Shown piece by piece: positions 21,053 to 29,888 of a stretch of 64,000 nt of DNA. Each line of letters opens with the position of its first letter. The first letter of the stretch is position 1. The DNA comes from Luteolibacter arcticus (lineage in GTDB: Bacteria > Verrucomicrobiota > Verrucomicrobiia > Verrucomicrobiales > Akkermansiaceae). Location: assembly GCF_025950235.1 (NCBI RefSeq), contig NZ_JAPDDT010000014.1, positions 62,001 through 126,000 of the forward strand. Direction: 5' to 3'. The notes below the pieces were generated by a model that was not told the DNA's origin, did no database searches, and worked only from the letters and a program-made list of their open reading frames with translations. A program made the position numbers and the translations under genes.

Positions 21053-21383
21053 TCCGCCATGCCACCGGGTGGCACCCGGCTCGTCAACCTAACCCTGCGG
21101 CGAACCGGGGGCAGGATCGCGCCCGTTTTTCCGGGTGGATTGCCGCGCGATCTTTCCGATCCGGCGGTTTTCAAGGGGAATTCTCCGGGCCGATAAAAAA
21201 ACGTCGGAAAAACTTGTCGTCCCCGGGACCCATTGCGGCTACGCTCCCGAGTTGGTTCCCGCCATGGCAAGATCAAGGCCTGGAGTATCGCCAGGCGAAT
21301 CTTGAGGATTCGGTGGCGGTCTGAAACCCGATTCACGGGAACAGTCTCGGACAAAGTCGTGACGCTGGAGCCAACGGACGAAG
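21053..21383 (+). other. 331-bp leader/intergenic region before the RRM gene
   Basis: No ORF with convincing coding signal. It contains a GC-rich half next to the TonB-like gene, then an A-rich stretch (gataaaaaaacgtcggaaaa at 21192) and TTGTCG at 21214 that may be part of a promoter, followed by about 140 bp of possible 5' untranslated leader. Long leaders are common for cold-regulated RNA-binding protein genes; that is inference. Confidence 0.4.
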
Positions 21384-21761
<378 letters not shown>

Positions 21762-21786
21762 GACGCCCTGAGCGATCGACTTTCAT

Positions 21787-21817
21787 GGCGGCACTCCTCA
21801 CGGGGTGCCGCCTTTTT
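21787..21817 (+). terminator. Intrinsic terminator after the RRM gene
   Basis: Perfect 8-bp stem GGCGGCAC/GTGCCGCC (21787-21794 and 21805-21812), 10-nt loop, then TTTTT. It is 26 bp after the RRM stop. Confidence 0.9.
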
Positions 21818-21833
21818 CGTGCGCCGCGGCTGG

Positions 21834-21977
21834 CTACTTCTTCTTCGGCGGCGGTCCGCCACCGCGTGCCTCACGGCTGGCGTCGGTCTGGCGCTGTTTC
21901 GCCTGTCCGGCCGCGTCGGTCTTGGTCTGCTTCTGAGACTGCTGCTTCTGCTTCGATTTCGGGGATTTGTCGCCCAT
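21834..21977 (-). CDS. Small basic MGDKSPKS-type protein
   Basis: 47 residues starting MGDKSPKSKQKQQSQKQTKT and ending GGGPPPKKK. Rich in Lys and Gln, almost certainly disordered. Proteins with the same MGDKSPKS start occur as unannotated small proteins in many bacteria (from memory, not searched). It converges on the RRM gene and sits 32 bp downstream of the glycosyltransferase gene on the same strand. Function unknown. Confidence 0.75.
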   Translation of the reverse strand: MGDKSPKSKQKQQSQKQTKTDAAGQAKQRQTDASREARGGGPPPKKK

Positions 21978-22009
21978 GGCTTCGGTTGGTTGGGGTTGGT
22001 GGGGTCAGG

Positions 22010-24229
22010 TCATCGGCGCCGGGTGAGTTCGGAGCGCGAGAGATGGAAGGCGAGGGTGGATTCCGCGCCTTGGTTCTGGTTGATGTGATCGCGCAGCAAG
22101 GCATCGCGGCAGCCCCCCGTTTCAGGGTCGTAGAGTGACACGCCCAGGTCGTTTCGCCCGAGGAACCACTCGAAACAGCGGCGCGCATGGGCGGCCCAGA
22201 CTTCCGCGCCAGTGACGTCATAGGCGGCCATGCAGGCGGACACCATCGCGTGGGCCTCCACCGGCTGCTGGTCGAAGCGGGCCTTTTCCGACCCCTGCGG
22301 CCAGAATCCGTGGCAGCCGATGGGCGAGAATTGGCCGCCATCGCCGGTCTGCTCGTCGATCAGCCATTTCAGTGAAATCAGGCCGGTCTCGATGGCCGGA
22401 TGCTGGCCGGAAAGGATCAGCGCGTGGGACAGCTTGGCATTGTCGTAGGTCGCGACCCGCTCGAACCACAGCCAGCCGGGCGACGAGTTCGCTTGGAACA
22501 GCCCCACCAGGCGGGCGACGAGGAGGCGTTGCATCTTCGCCACCGCTCGGTCGCCGGAGAAGGCGCGCAAGTACTCGTGGATCGCCACCAGTGTGAAGGC
22601 CCAGGCGCGCGGCGAGCTGAAGCGCTTCACCGGCTCGAGCCCGCGCTGGAAGAGCAGGGCGGAGAGATTGCGGAAGCCTTCGTTCTGCGAATGTCCGAGT
22701 GCCGTGCCGACCGCCCACAGGGCGCGGGCGTGGCTGTCTTCGGAGCCATTGCTTTCCAGCCAATGCCGCTCGTGGCTCATGAAGTTCCGGAAGCGGCGCG
22801 TGTTCGCGTCGAAGGCATACCAGAGGAAAGCGAGGTAAGTGCTGGCCAGCCGGTTGACCGCCGGATCGGACCCATGCTCCTGCTCGTGGAAGACCGTGTA
22901 GATGAAGGCCCGCGCATTGTCGTCGGTGCAGTAGGCCTCGTGGTAGTTCGGCACGCTGTAGATCGCGTGCTGGAAGATCCCCGTGTGATCGGTCATCCGG
23001 AACAGATGGTCGAGCTTGGGCGCGGGAATCGGGTAGCTGTGCTCCTCCATCACCGCGGCGGTCGGTTCGCTCAGGCCGGCCCGTGCGCGGTCGAAGCTCT
23101 CCATGTAGCGTCGCGCCACTTCGGGCCAGGTCATCTTGCGGCCTTCCTTCCACGCCCGCTTGCGCATCGCCGTCATCCGCGTGGGATGCTCCAGCAAGTC
23201 ATTCACCGCGGCCGCGATGGCCGCCGCGTCGGCAAAGGGCACCAGCACCCCACGCTCCTCCGCGAGCAGTTCCTGCGCGTGCCAGTACGGCGTGGAGATG
23301 ATCGCTTTCCCGGCTCCAAACGTATACGCCAGCGTGCCCGAGGTAATCTGCTCCTCGTTGCGATACGGGGTGAGATAGATGTCCGAACCGCCGATGAATT
23401 CCTTCAGCTCGTCCATCGAGACGAAGCGGTTGTGAAAGACCACCTGCTTCTCGACTCCCAGCTTGATGGCGAGTGCTTCGAGGCTTTCGCGATACGCCTC
23501 GCCCTGCGTGGCGACGAGGTGGGGATGCGTGGCCCCCACGATCAGGTAAACGATCTCCGGGTTCTTCGCGAGGATCGCCGGCAGTGCTTCGATGGCGGTC
23601 TCGATGCCCTTGTTTGGTGACAGCAGGCCGAAGGTCAGCAGCACCGTCTTGCCCTCGGCATCGAAGATGTCCTTGTAAAAATTCGAGTCCACGAACGGCA
23701 TGTCGATCACCCCGTGCGGGATCAGGTCGATCTTCTCGGGGTCCACGCCATAGACATCCACCAGCAGCCGCTGGCCGCGCTCCGCCATCACGACGAATCG
23801 CTCCGAAAGCTCATTCAGGCGGTCCATCACCTCCCGCTGCGCGGCATCGGGTGACTTCAGCACCGTGTGCAACGTGGTCACGACCGGCTTTTTCAACTGG
23901 CTCAGGAATCCCAGCAGATGGGACCCCGCCGGGCCGCCGTAGATGCCGAACTCGTGCTGCACCGAGACCACCTCCACATTGTTGATGTGCAGGAACTCGG
24001 CCGCCCGCGTGTAGGACTCCGGATCGTCCTGATCGATCTCGAAGCGAACGCGCGCTGGATAGTCGTAGCCTTCCGGCCGGTCATTCACGGCCCCCGCGAA
24101 GCAGCTCGCATCGGGGAACTCCTCAGCAATCGCCTCACAGATGTCCGCGGTGAAGGTGGCGATGCCGCATCGTCGCGGCGTGTGATTGCCGATGAAGGCG
24201 ATGTGACGGGTGGGCTGGGCAGTCTTCAT
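22010..24229 (-). CDS. GT4 glycosyltransferase fused to a helical sugar-binding/hydrolase-like domain
   Basis: 739 residues. Residues 1-390 are a GT-B, GT4 family glycosyltransferase: IGNHTPRRCGIATFTADI at the N-terminus, LLTFGLLSPNKGIETAIEA for the nucleotide-sugar domain and the E-x7-E-like TPYRNEEQITSGTLAYTFG. Residues 410-739 form an all-helical region starting HTGIFQHAIYSVPNYHEAYC-TDDNARA, similar to (alpha/alpha)6 toroids. Transfer of a hexose, probably mannose or glucose, to a glycan is likely. No polysaccharide cluster surrounds it. Confidence 0.85.
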   Translation of the reverse strand: MKTAQPTRHIAFIGNHTPRRCGIATFTADICEAIAEEFPDASCFAGAVNDRPEGYDYPARVRFEIDQDDPESYTRAAEFLHINNVEVVSVQHEFGIYGGPAGSHLLGFLSQLKKPVVTTLHTVLKSPDAAQREVMDRLNELSERFVVMAERGQRLLVDVYGVDPEKIDLIPHGVIDMPFVDSNFYKDIFDAEGKTVLLTFGLLSPNKGIETAIEALPAILAKNPEIVYLIVGATHPHLVATQGEAYRESLEALAIKLGVEKQVVFHNRFVSMDELKEFIGGSDIYLTPYRNEEQITSGTLAYTFGAGKAIISTPYWHAQELLAEERGVLVPFADAAAIAAAVNDLLEHPTRMTAMRKRAWKEGRKMTWPEVARRYMESFDRARAGLSEPTAAVMEEHSYPIPAPKLDHLFRMTDHTGIFQHAIYSVPNYHEAYCTDDNARAFIYTVFHEQEHGSDPAVNRLASTYLAFLWYAFDANTRRFRNFMSHERHWLESNGSEDSHARALWAVGTALGHSQNEGFRNLSALLFQRGLEPVKRFSSPRAWAFTLVAIHEYLRAFSGDRAVAKMQRLLVARLVGLFQANSSPGWLWFERVATYDNAKLSHALILSGQHPAIETGLISLKWLIDEQTGDGGQFSPIGCHGFWPQGSEKARFDQQPVEAHAMVSACMAAYDVTGAEVWAAHARRCFEWFLGRNDLGVSLYDPETGGCRDALLRDHINQNQGAESTLAFHLSRSELTRRR

Positions 24230-24375
24230 GGGTGCGAAATTCGAAACGATCTCGCGCTCACCATGGCAGCGGCGTTCAGGAACACCGACAAGCAGCCCAA
24301 TAGCTGCCTACGAAACAGTGCACCCTAAGCGGGGCGCAGGGTCCGTCAAAGAATATCCCAAAACGGGAAGGCAGC

Positions 24376-24756
24376 CTACTTTGTGGCTTCCGGTCCCGCG
24401 AGACATTCCTTGATCTTTCCTTCAAGGAACTCGGTGACCGAGGCCAGCGAGCGCGAGCCCGAATTCGGTGACTCGAAGATCGAGCCGGCTTCGGGCTGGA
24501 CCTGAGGCTCCGGCCCCGGCTCCACCAGCATCACGAAGCGAGGGAAGCGGCTGGGCAGCCAGATGATTTCGGTGGCCTTGGCAAAGGACTTCACCACCGC
24601 CTCGACCTGCGGCCGGCGGTTCTCCGGAACGGAGGTGGTATTGAGGGTGATCTTCACGAGAAACGGTGGGTGAGCGCTCCGGATGAAGAGCCCGTCGGGG
24701 CGCTGTAGCCGGGCGCGAACTTGGATGCGAGAGAATAAGTGGGAGAATTCTCGCAT
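24376..24756 (-). CDS. Hypothetical protein, 126 aa
   Basis: Start taken at ATG 24756 (MREFSHLFSRIQVRARLQ); the longer frame reads as shadow of the upstream gene. A beta-rich first half (LFIRSAHPPFLVKITLNTTS) and an alpha/beta second half (VEAVVKSFAKATEIIWLPS); the end, VTEFLEGKIKECL, is helical. No signal peptide. It follows the metallopeptidase gene by 25 bp and may be its accessory. No family recognised. Confidence 0.65.
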   Translation of the reverse strand: MREFSHLFSRIQVRARLQRPDGLFIRSAHPPFLVKITLNTTSVPENRRPQVEAVVKSFAKATEIIWLPSRFPRFVMLVEPGPEPQVQPEAGSIFESPNSGSRSLASVTEFLEGKIKECLAGPEATK

Positions 24757-24781
24757 CGTGCTCGTTTCGAGTCCGGCGGTC

Positions 24782-25711
24782 TCACGAACTCCCGGGAAAT
24801 TCGACCGCTTCCGGAGGGCTGACTGGATCCCAATTGCCTTCGCCCAGCAAGGGGACCAGGCATTCCCCAAGCGAGATGCCGAAGACCTCCTGCGCAGCGC
24901 TCTGGCCGGCATCCTCGTAGGTGGCGGTCAGGAAAAACCGGTCCATCTCCTCGCGCGGCGTCGTTCCTCCCTGGTGCAGTGAGTGGAGGATGAAACGGGC
25001 GAGGTGATAGCTCAGCTCCTGTCCATCGTCGGGGAAGCCAAAACTGTCTCCGGTCCAGAACGACTGGAGCAGTTTCTCATCCCAATAGTCCCGGTGGCGG
25101 CGGATGATTTCCCGGTCCAGCACGTAGGGCAGCGCTCCGGTGATCGAATGCTCCACACCCTGAGTGATCGCTTCGTCGAGCCAGAGAGGCAGCGGAAGGT
25201 GGCTCAGGAATGAGTGGCAGAGCTCGTGGCTCATCACCGCAGCGTAGTGGTCGAGTTGCGGGCTCGGCAGCGCGAAGTGGCCATAGCCGCGGTTGAGATA
25301 CACCCCGCCCATGGCTCCGAACTCGCCGTCGTCGTCGAAGTAGCCCGAGACGTAGTCGTAGAAATCATTCTCATCCGTGAAGGCGAGGACCGGGCATTGA
25401 CCATAGAGCGCCTCCGGGAGCAAAGCCGGAATGGTCTGCTGGATCCGCGCGTGGATTCGCTCCAGGAATTGCAATACCTCGACGGCCTTTTGCTCCGAAG
25501 CGGTGGAGACGAGCAGGAAGTTCTTCGATTCGCGGATCGCGTAGTTTCCGCCCAACCGGTCACGGACGGTCGCCATCCACTCCCGGGCGATCTCGCACCA
25601 GACCTCATGCCATGCTTCCGGCGGATGCTCCGCTTCGACTTCATCCCAGATCGCTTCCCAATCGGGCATCGCATAGCCTTGGGCGGTGGTGGGGGAGTGG
25701 TTTGCGAGCAT
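24782..25711 (-). CDS. HExxH metallopeptidase-like protein (peptidase MA/DUF1570-like)
   Basis: 309 residues, cytoplasmic. Zinc site MSHELCHSFL supplies HExxH, and a third ligand is likely the Glu of LPLWLDEAITQGVEH 18 residues later, as in gluzincins of the peptidase MA type. The N-terminal 100 residues are helical, with EAIWDEVEAEHPPEAWHEVW. Substrate unknown. Confidence 0.75.
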   Translation of the reverse strand: MLANHSPTTAQGYAMPDWEAIWDEVEAEHPPEAWHEVWCEIAREWMATVRDRLGGNYAIRESKNFLLVSTASEQKAVEVLQFLERIHARIQQTIPALLPEALYGQCPVLAFTDENDFYDYVSGYFDDDGEFGAMGGVYLNRGYGHFALPSPQLDHYAAVMSHELCHSFLSHLPLPLWLDEAITQGVEHSITGALPYVLDREIIRRHRDYWDEKLLQSFWTGDSFGFPDDGQELSYHLARFILHSLHQGGTTPREEMDRFFLTATYEDAGQSAAQEVFGISLGECLVPLLGEGNWDPVSPPEAVEFPGSS

Positions 25712-25767
25712 CGGCTGATTCGGGGCGGGGGATCAGTCCAGTTATGCCAGACGAGTCAACCGCGGCC

Positions 25768-26307
25768 CTAGGTCAGCCGAAAGCTGTCCGGCGACAGGGC
25801 TTTCGATTCCAGCTCCAGCAAGAACGCTTTGGCCTCAAGTCCTCCCGCAAATCCAGTGAGCTTGCCATTGGTGCCGATCACGCGGTGGCACGGGGCGACG
25901 ATGGAAATGGGATTCTTCCCATTCGCGGCTCCGACCGCTCGCACGGCGTCGGGACTCCCGACCTGAATGGCGATCTGCCGGTAACTCCGGGTTTCGCCGA
26001 ACGGAATGGTCGTGAGCGCGTGCCAGACTTTCCGCTGGAACTCGGTGCCGATGAAATCGAGCGGCAGCGAGAACTCCGTGCGCTCTCCCGCGAAGTATTC
26101 GGCCAACTGGCGCTCGGTTTCGAGAAGCAGCGGATGGGACGAGTCCTCCAACAGCGGGCCGAGACGGACGCGGTTCGGGTTGTCATTCTCCCAAAGGATC
26201 GCCGTCAGTCCCTGATCGCTTGCGACCAGCTTTAGCAGGCTCACGGGCGAAGGCATCGTCTTGTAGTGGAAGCTCACGGGATATGCCTGATGAGTTGGGA
26301 AGGTCAC
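25768..26307 (-). CDS. ogt: Methylated-DNA-[protein]-cysteine S-methyltransferase
   Basis: 179 residues. The acceptor Cys is in IVAPCHRVIG; the helix-turn-helix FQRKVWHALTTIPFGETRSY precedes it. It removes O6-methyl groups from guanine in DNA in a suicide reaction. GTG at 26307 overlaps the recG stop as GTGA, so it is chosen; internal GTG 26277 (VSFHYKTMPSPV) fits family N-termini too. Coupling to recG makes a small DNA-repair operon. Confidence 0.93.
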   Translation of the reverse strand: MTFPTHQAYPVSFHYKTMPSPVSLLKLVASDQGLTAILWENDNPNRVRLGPLLEDSSHPLLLETERQLAEYFAGERTEFSLPLDFIGTEFQRKVWHALTTIPFGETRSYRQIAIQVGSPDAVRAVGAANGKNPISIVAPCHRVIGTNGKLTGFAGGLEAKAFLLELESKALSPDSFRLT

Positions 26308-28358
26308 CCACGTTGCGCTGCGGGAGCGGGCGCTTCTTGAATCAGCGGCAGCAAGTTCGCATGGCGAGTGGTGAGGGATGGGTCTTCCTCAATGACCCGG
26401 TCCGCCAAGGCGCGGGCTTCGCGAAGCAACGTGGTATCCGCCAGGAAATCGGCGAATCTCAAGTCGCCGAGGCCGCTTTGCATGGTGCCGAGGACATCGC
26501 CGGGGCCGCGCAGGCGGAGGTCTTCCTCGGCGATGACGAAGCCGTCCGAGGTCTTCTCCATGACCGCGAGCTTCTCCATCGCCTCGGCGCTTTTGCCATC
26601 GGTGAGCAGGATGCAGTAGCTCTTGTGCTCGCCGCGGCCGATGCGTCCGCGGAGCTGGTGAAGCTGGGCCAGGCCGAAGCGCTCGGCGTGGTGGATGATC
26701 ATGAGGTTGGCGTTCGGGACATCGACGCCGACTTCGATGACGGTGGTGGCGACCAGCGCGTGGATCTCGCCATCGCGGAAGCGGCGCATCACCTCCTCCT
26801 TCTCCTCGGGCGAGAGCTTGCCGTGGACAAGCCCGACCGAGTGGCCGGAAAGTCGCTTCTGCCATTTCTCGAAGGCCTCGGTGGCGGACTCCGCCTTGAG
26901 CGTCTCGCTTTCCTCGACCAGCGGATAGACGAGGTAGGCTTGCCGTCCGGTGGTGAGCTGGTCCTTCACGAACTTGGTCACCTCGGTCTGCTTCGCGGCG
27001 GTGCGCAGGGCGGTGACCATCTTCCCGCGGCCGGCGGGGCGCTCGTCCAGGATCGAGACGTCGAGGTCGCCGTAGATCGTCATCGTCAAGGTCCGCGGGA
27101 TCGGCGTGGCGGTCATGACCAGGACGTCGGGCATGGTGCCTTGCTCGATCAGCCGCGAGCGCTGGCTGACGCCGAACTTGTGCTGCTCATCGATGACCAC
27201 TAGCCCGAGGTCGGTGAAGGCGACCTTGTCGTAGAGCAGCGCGTGGGTGCCGATGAGCACCTGCGGCTCGCCATCCAGCGGCAAGTGCGTGCTTGTCTCC
27301 TTCGCGGCCGTGCGCAGCAACACGCGCACGCCGAGCGGCTCGAGCCAGCGCTTGAAGGTGAGGTAATGCTGCTCGGCCAGGATCTGCGTGGGTGCCATCA
27401 GCGCGGCCTGCGCGCCGGAATCGATCGCCAGCAGCATCGACGCCATCGCGACGAAGGTCTTGCCGCTGCCGACGTCCCCTTGCAGCAGCCGGTTCATGGG
27501 CCGCGGCGAGCGCAAGTCGGCGACGATCTCCTTGATCGAGCGCTTCTGCGCGCCGGTGAGGTCGAAGGGCAGGCTTTCGTAGAAGCGTTTCAGCAGCGTC
27601 GTCTTCGTGCCCTGCACCCGGCCCTGGTGATCGTGAATGCGGGCGCGCCGCCAGACGACATTGAGCTGCACCGCGAAGAACTCCTCCAAGGCGAAGCGCC
27701 GGCGCGCGGCATCGGCCTGCTCGACAGCCTCGGGGAAATGCACCTCGCGAAATGCCTCGGCCCGCGGGTAGGTCGGATCGACATCGTAGGGCGTGCCGAG
27801 CGACGCGGGATCGATCTCCTCAAGCAGGCGATGCTGGATTTCCCTCAGCCGCCGCTGGGCGATGCCGGAGACATTGCGGTAGATCGGTACGATGCGTTCG
27901 AGGTGGATCGATGGCCCGCCATCGTCGCGGATGACCTCGAAGTCGGGGTGATCGATGTAGATCCTGCCCTGAAAGTCCTTCGGCTTGCCGTGGAGGATGA
28001 CTTCCTGGCCGGCCGCGATGACGTTTTTCAGAAACGGCATGTTGAACCACCGGCAGGTGATGGTGGCCGTTCCCATCCCCGAACTGCGGGTGTCTTCCAC
28101 GACAGCTTCGTAGAATCGGGCGCGCGGGCCGAAGCGGTTGCGGGTGTCGATCACCTTGCCGCGGACGCAGATCGCCGGTCCGCCCGGCGCGGCGGGAAAA
28201 GCGTCGAATCGCCGGCGATCCTCGTAGCGGCGCGGCAACCAATCGAGCAGGTCACCGGCGACGTGAAGGCCGGCGGAAGCAAGCGAGAGGACTTCCTTTG
28301 GGATGAGGAAATCGACGGAGGCGAGCGGGGCGGCGGCTTGGATCAATGGAACAGCCAA
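26304..28358 (-). CDS. recG: ATP-dependent DNA helicase RecG
   Basis: 684 residues, full length. The N-terminal wedge/OB domain is followed by a superfamily 2 core: Walker A LLQGDVGSGKT, motif II VVIDEQHKFG, motif III TATPIPRTL, and C-terminal motifs HGKLSPEEKEEVM and QLRGRIGRGEHKSYCIL. RecG regresses stalled forks and branch-migrates Holliday junctions. It starts 4 bp after the pseudokinase gene and ends in an overlap with ogt. Confidence 0.96.
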   Translation of the reverse strand: MAVPLIQAAAPLASVDFLIPKEVLSLASAGLHVAGDLLDWLPRRYEDRRRFDAFPAAPGGPAICVRGKVIDTRNRFGPRARFYEAVVEDTRSSGMGTATITCRWFNMPFLKNVIAAGQEVILHGKPKDFQGRIYIDHPDFEVIRDDGGPSIHLERIVPIYRNVSGIAQRRLREIQHRLLEEIDPASLGTPYDVDPTYPRAEAFREVHFPEAVEQADAARRRFALEEFFAVQLNVVWRRARIHDHQGRVQGTKTTLLKRFYESLPFDLTGAQKRSIKEIVADLRSPRPMNRLLQGDVGSGKTFVAMASMLLAIDSGAQAALMAPTQILAEQHYLTFKRWLEPLGVRVLLRTAAKETSTHLPLDGEPQVLIGTHALLYDKVAFTDLGLVVIDEQHKFGVSQRSRLIEQGTMPDVLVMTATPIPRTLTMTIYGDLDVSILDERPAGRGKMVTALRTAAKQTEVTKFVKDQLTTGRQAYLVYPLVEESETLKAESATEAFEKWQKRLSGHSVGLVHGKLSPEEKEEVMRRFRDGEIHALVATTVIEVGVDVPNANLMIIHHAERFGLAQLHQLRGRIGRGEHKSYCILLTDGKSAEAMEKLAVMEKTSDGFVIAEEDLRLRGPGDVLGTMQSGLGDLRFADFLADTTLLREARALADRVIEEDPSLTTRHANLLPLIQEAPAPAAQRG

Positions 28359-28362
28359 GGGG

Positions 28363-29745
28363 TCAAGGTTGCTCCACGATGTCGCCGCGGCTCAGGATGA
28401 AGAGCACTTTTGGATGAGGAGGTTCCGCCGCGAACTCGCCCGTAACGCGTGCGTTCTTTCCTTTGAGCGCGTTCAAATCGGTAACCTCGAGCCCCGGTTG
28501 CCCGCCAGCGACGCGATAGCCTACCATGGCGGTTTTCTTGTCGGACTGTTCGAGTTCAAGAAACCGGACGCCCCGGCCGGTCTTGGCATCGTAAGCGCGA
28601 AGGATCTTGCCTGAGACCGACTGATTTCCAGAGGGCACACGCGGTGCCGGAGCGGCGGCAGGCGTCCCGCCGGGTTTCGGGGCGGCGTCGGCCTTTGCCG
28701 TGGCCGCGGCCGGAGGCGAAGACGGCATATTCGTGGCTGTCGGCCCGGCGGCATTCCAGCCGGCGGGCGGTGGCTGAGCAGAGTTGGGGAACGACTTGGC
28801 GGCCAGCTCGCGGCGCATTTCGTCGGCGGTGACGTGGCGCTTGCCCTCCGGTCCCTTGAATTTGGCGATGACCTTTTCCAGCGATCCGGTTTTCCAAGCG
28901 GCGAAGCCACCCCCGCCGAGCAGGAGAAGGAGGGAAACCGTGACCCATGGCCACACGGCCTTCTTTTTCTTGGCCCGCTTGGCGGGAGGAGCACCCGGTT
29001 TGGTCGCGACGGCGCCCTGTTTGGTGGCGGCTCCGGGAGCTCGCTGGATTTGCACGGTCGAGGTGGCGGAGGTGACCGAAACGGGGTGCTGGAGTGCTTC
29101 GAGAGCCGCGGCCAGTGTCCAGCCCTTGGGGTTTGCGCGGATCTGGCGGATCCAGCCGGCCATGCCATCGCCGGTGGAGTCGTGCTGGATCGGCTTGCCC
29201 TTCCATCCCAGCAGGCGCTCAGCGAGTTCCGCGAGCGGCAGCAGCCCGCGGACATTGAGGGAGGCCAGTGGCGATACCCAGAAGGTGATGCCGCGACCCG
29301 ATTCCGGGACGACGATAGAGTTCTCGCTGCAGCCGACCCAAAGCGTTTCGTGCTCCAGCACGCGGGAAAGTTCCTGCGACGCTTTGAGCGCCACTTCCAC
29401 GATGTCCTTCACCGAGGCGCTTTCGAGCGGCTTGCCGCGGGTGAAGGAGCCGAGGGTGTCGCCCTCGACCCAGTCGGTGACCAGAAAGGGAATGCCGTCC
29501 ACCGGGTCGCAACCGCCGTCGAGTGTCTTGCGCAGCTCTTTCAGCTTGAGCGCCTTCAGCTTTTCGACCGCTTCCAGGAATGCCTGCTGCTCCGGAGGCT
29601 CGAGCCCCCCCCCCTCCCGGCCATTCGGGAAAAAGCGCCTCAGCACCACATCGCGCTTTTCCTCACGGTCCCGCGCCCGGAAAGCGACTCCCCGGTCGTC
29701 TTGGGACAGCATATCCTCGATCTCATAGCGCTGGGTCACTTCCAA
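28363..29745 (-). CDS. Membrane-anchored pseudokinase (Ser/Thr kinase-like)
   Basis: 460 residues. The first 220 follow the protein-kinase fold (RYEIEDMLSQDDRGVAFRAR, WVEGDTLGSFTRGKPL, AELAERLLG) but catalytic features are missing: the VAIK Lys is Arg36 (VVLRRF), the HRD loop reads LWVGCSENSIVV, and no DFG is seen. A Lys-rich linker leads to a transmembrane helix (about 264-284), then a Pro/Ala-rich spacer and a C-terminal beta domain. This places the kinase-like half in the cytoplasm. It sits 4 bp upstream of recG. Confidence 0.8.
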   Translation of the reverse strand: MEVTQRYEIEDMLSQDDRGVAFRARDREEKRDVVLRRFFPNGREGGGLEPPEQQAFLEAVEKLKALKLKELRKTLDGGCDPVDGIPFLVTDWVEGDTLGSFTRGKPLESASVKDIVEVALKASQELSRVLEHETLWVGCSENSIVVPESGRGITFWVSPLASLNVRGLLPLAELAERLLGWKGKPIQHDSTGDGMAGWIRQIRANPKGWTLAAALEALQHPVSVTSATSTVQIQRAPGAATKQGAVATKPGAPPAKRAKKKKAVWPWVTVSLLLLLGGGGFAAWKTGSLEKVIAKFKGPEGKRHVTADEMRRELAAKSFPNSAQPPPAGWNAAGPTATNMPSSPPAAATAKADAAPKPGGTPAAAPAPRVPSGNQSVSGKILRAYDAKTGRGVRFLELEQSDKKTAMVGYRVAGGQPGLEVTDLNALKGKNARVTGEFAAEPPHPKVLFILSRGDIVEQP

Positions 29746-29888
29746 GCCACTATCAGAGTCGCGGCCTCTTCCGCAATCCCGCTGTCTTGGTGGGGGTGCC
29801 CCACCGGCTCCATCCCTTTCTTTTTACGTGCTTTCGGTGTAATTCCCTGTTTTCCATCCGCGCGCCCGCCGGCACTTCCTGACACGCC

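Noticed and set aside
29789-29805. GGTGGGG-GTG-CCCCACC hairpin upstream of lepA
   Set aside because: A 3-nt loop and no T-run; no gene ends here, so not called as a terminator.
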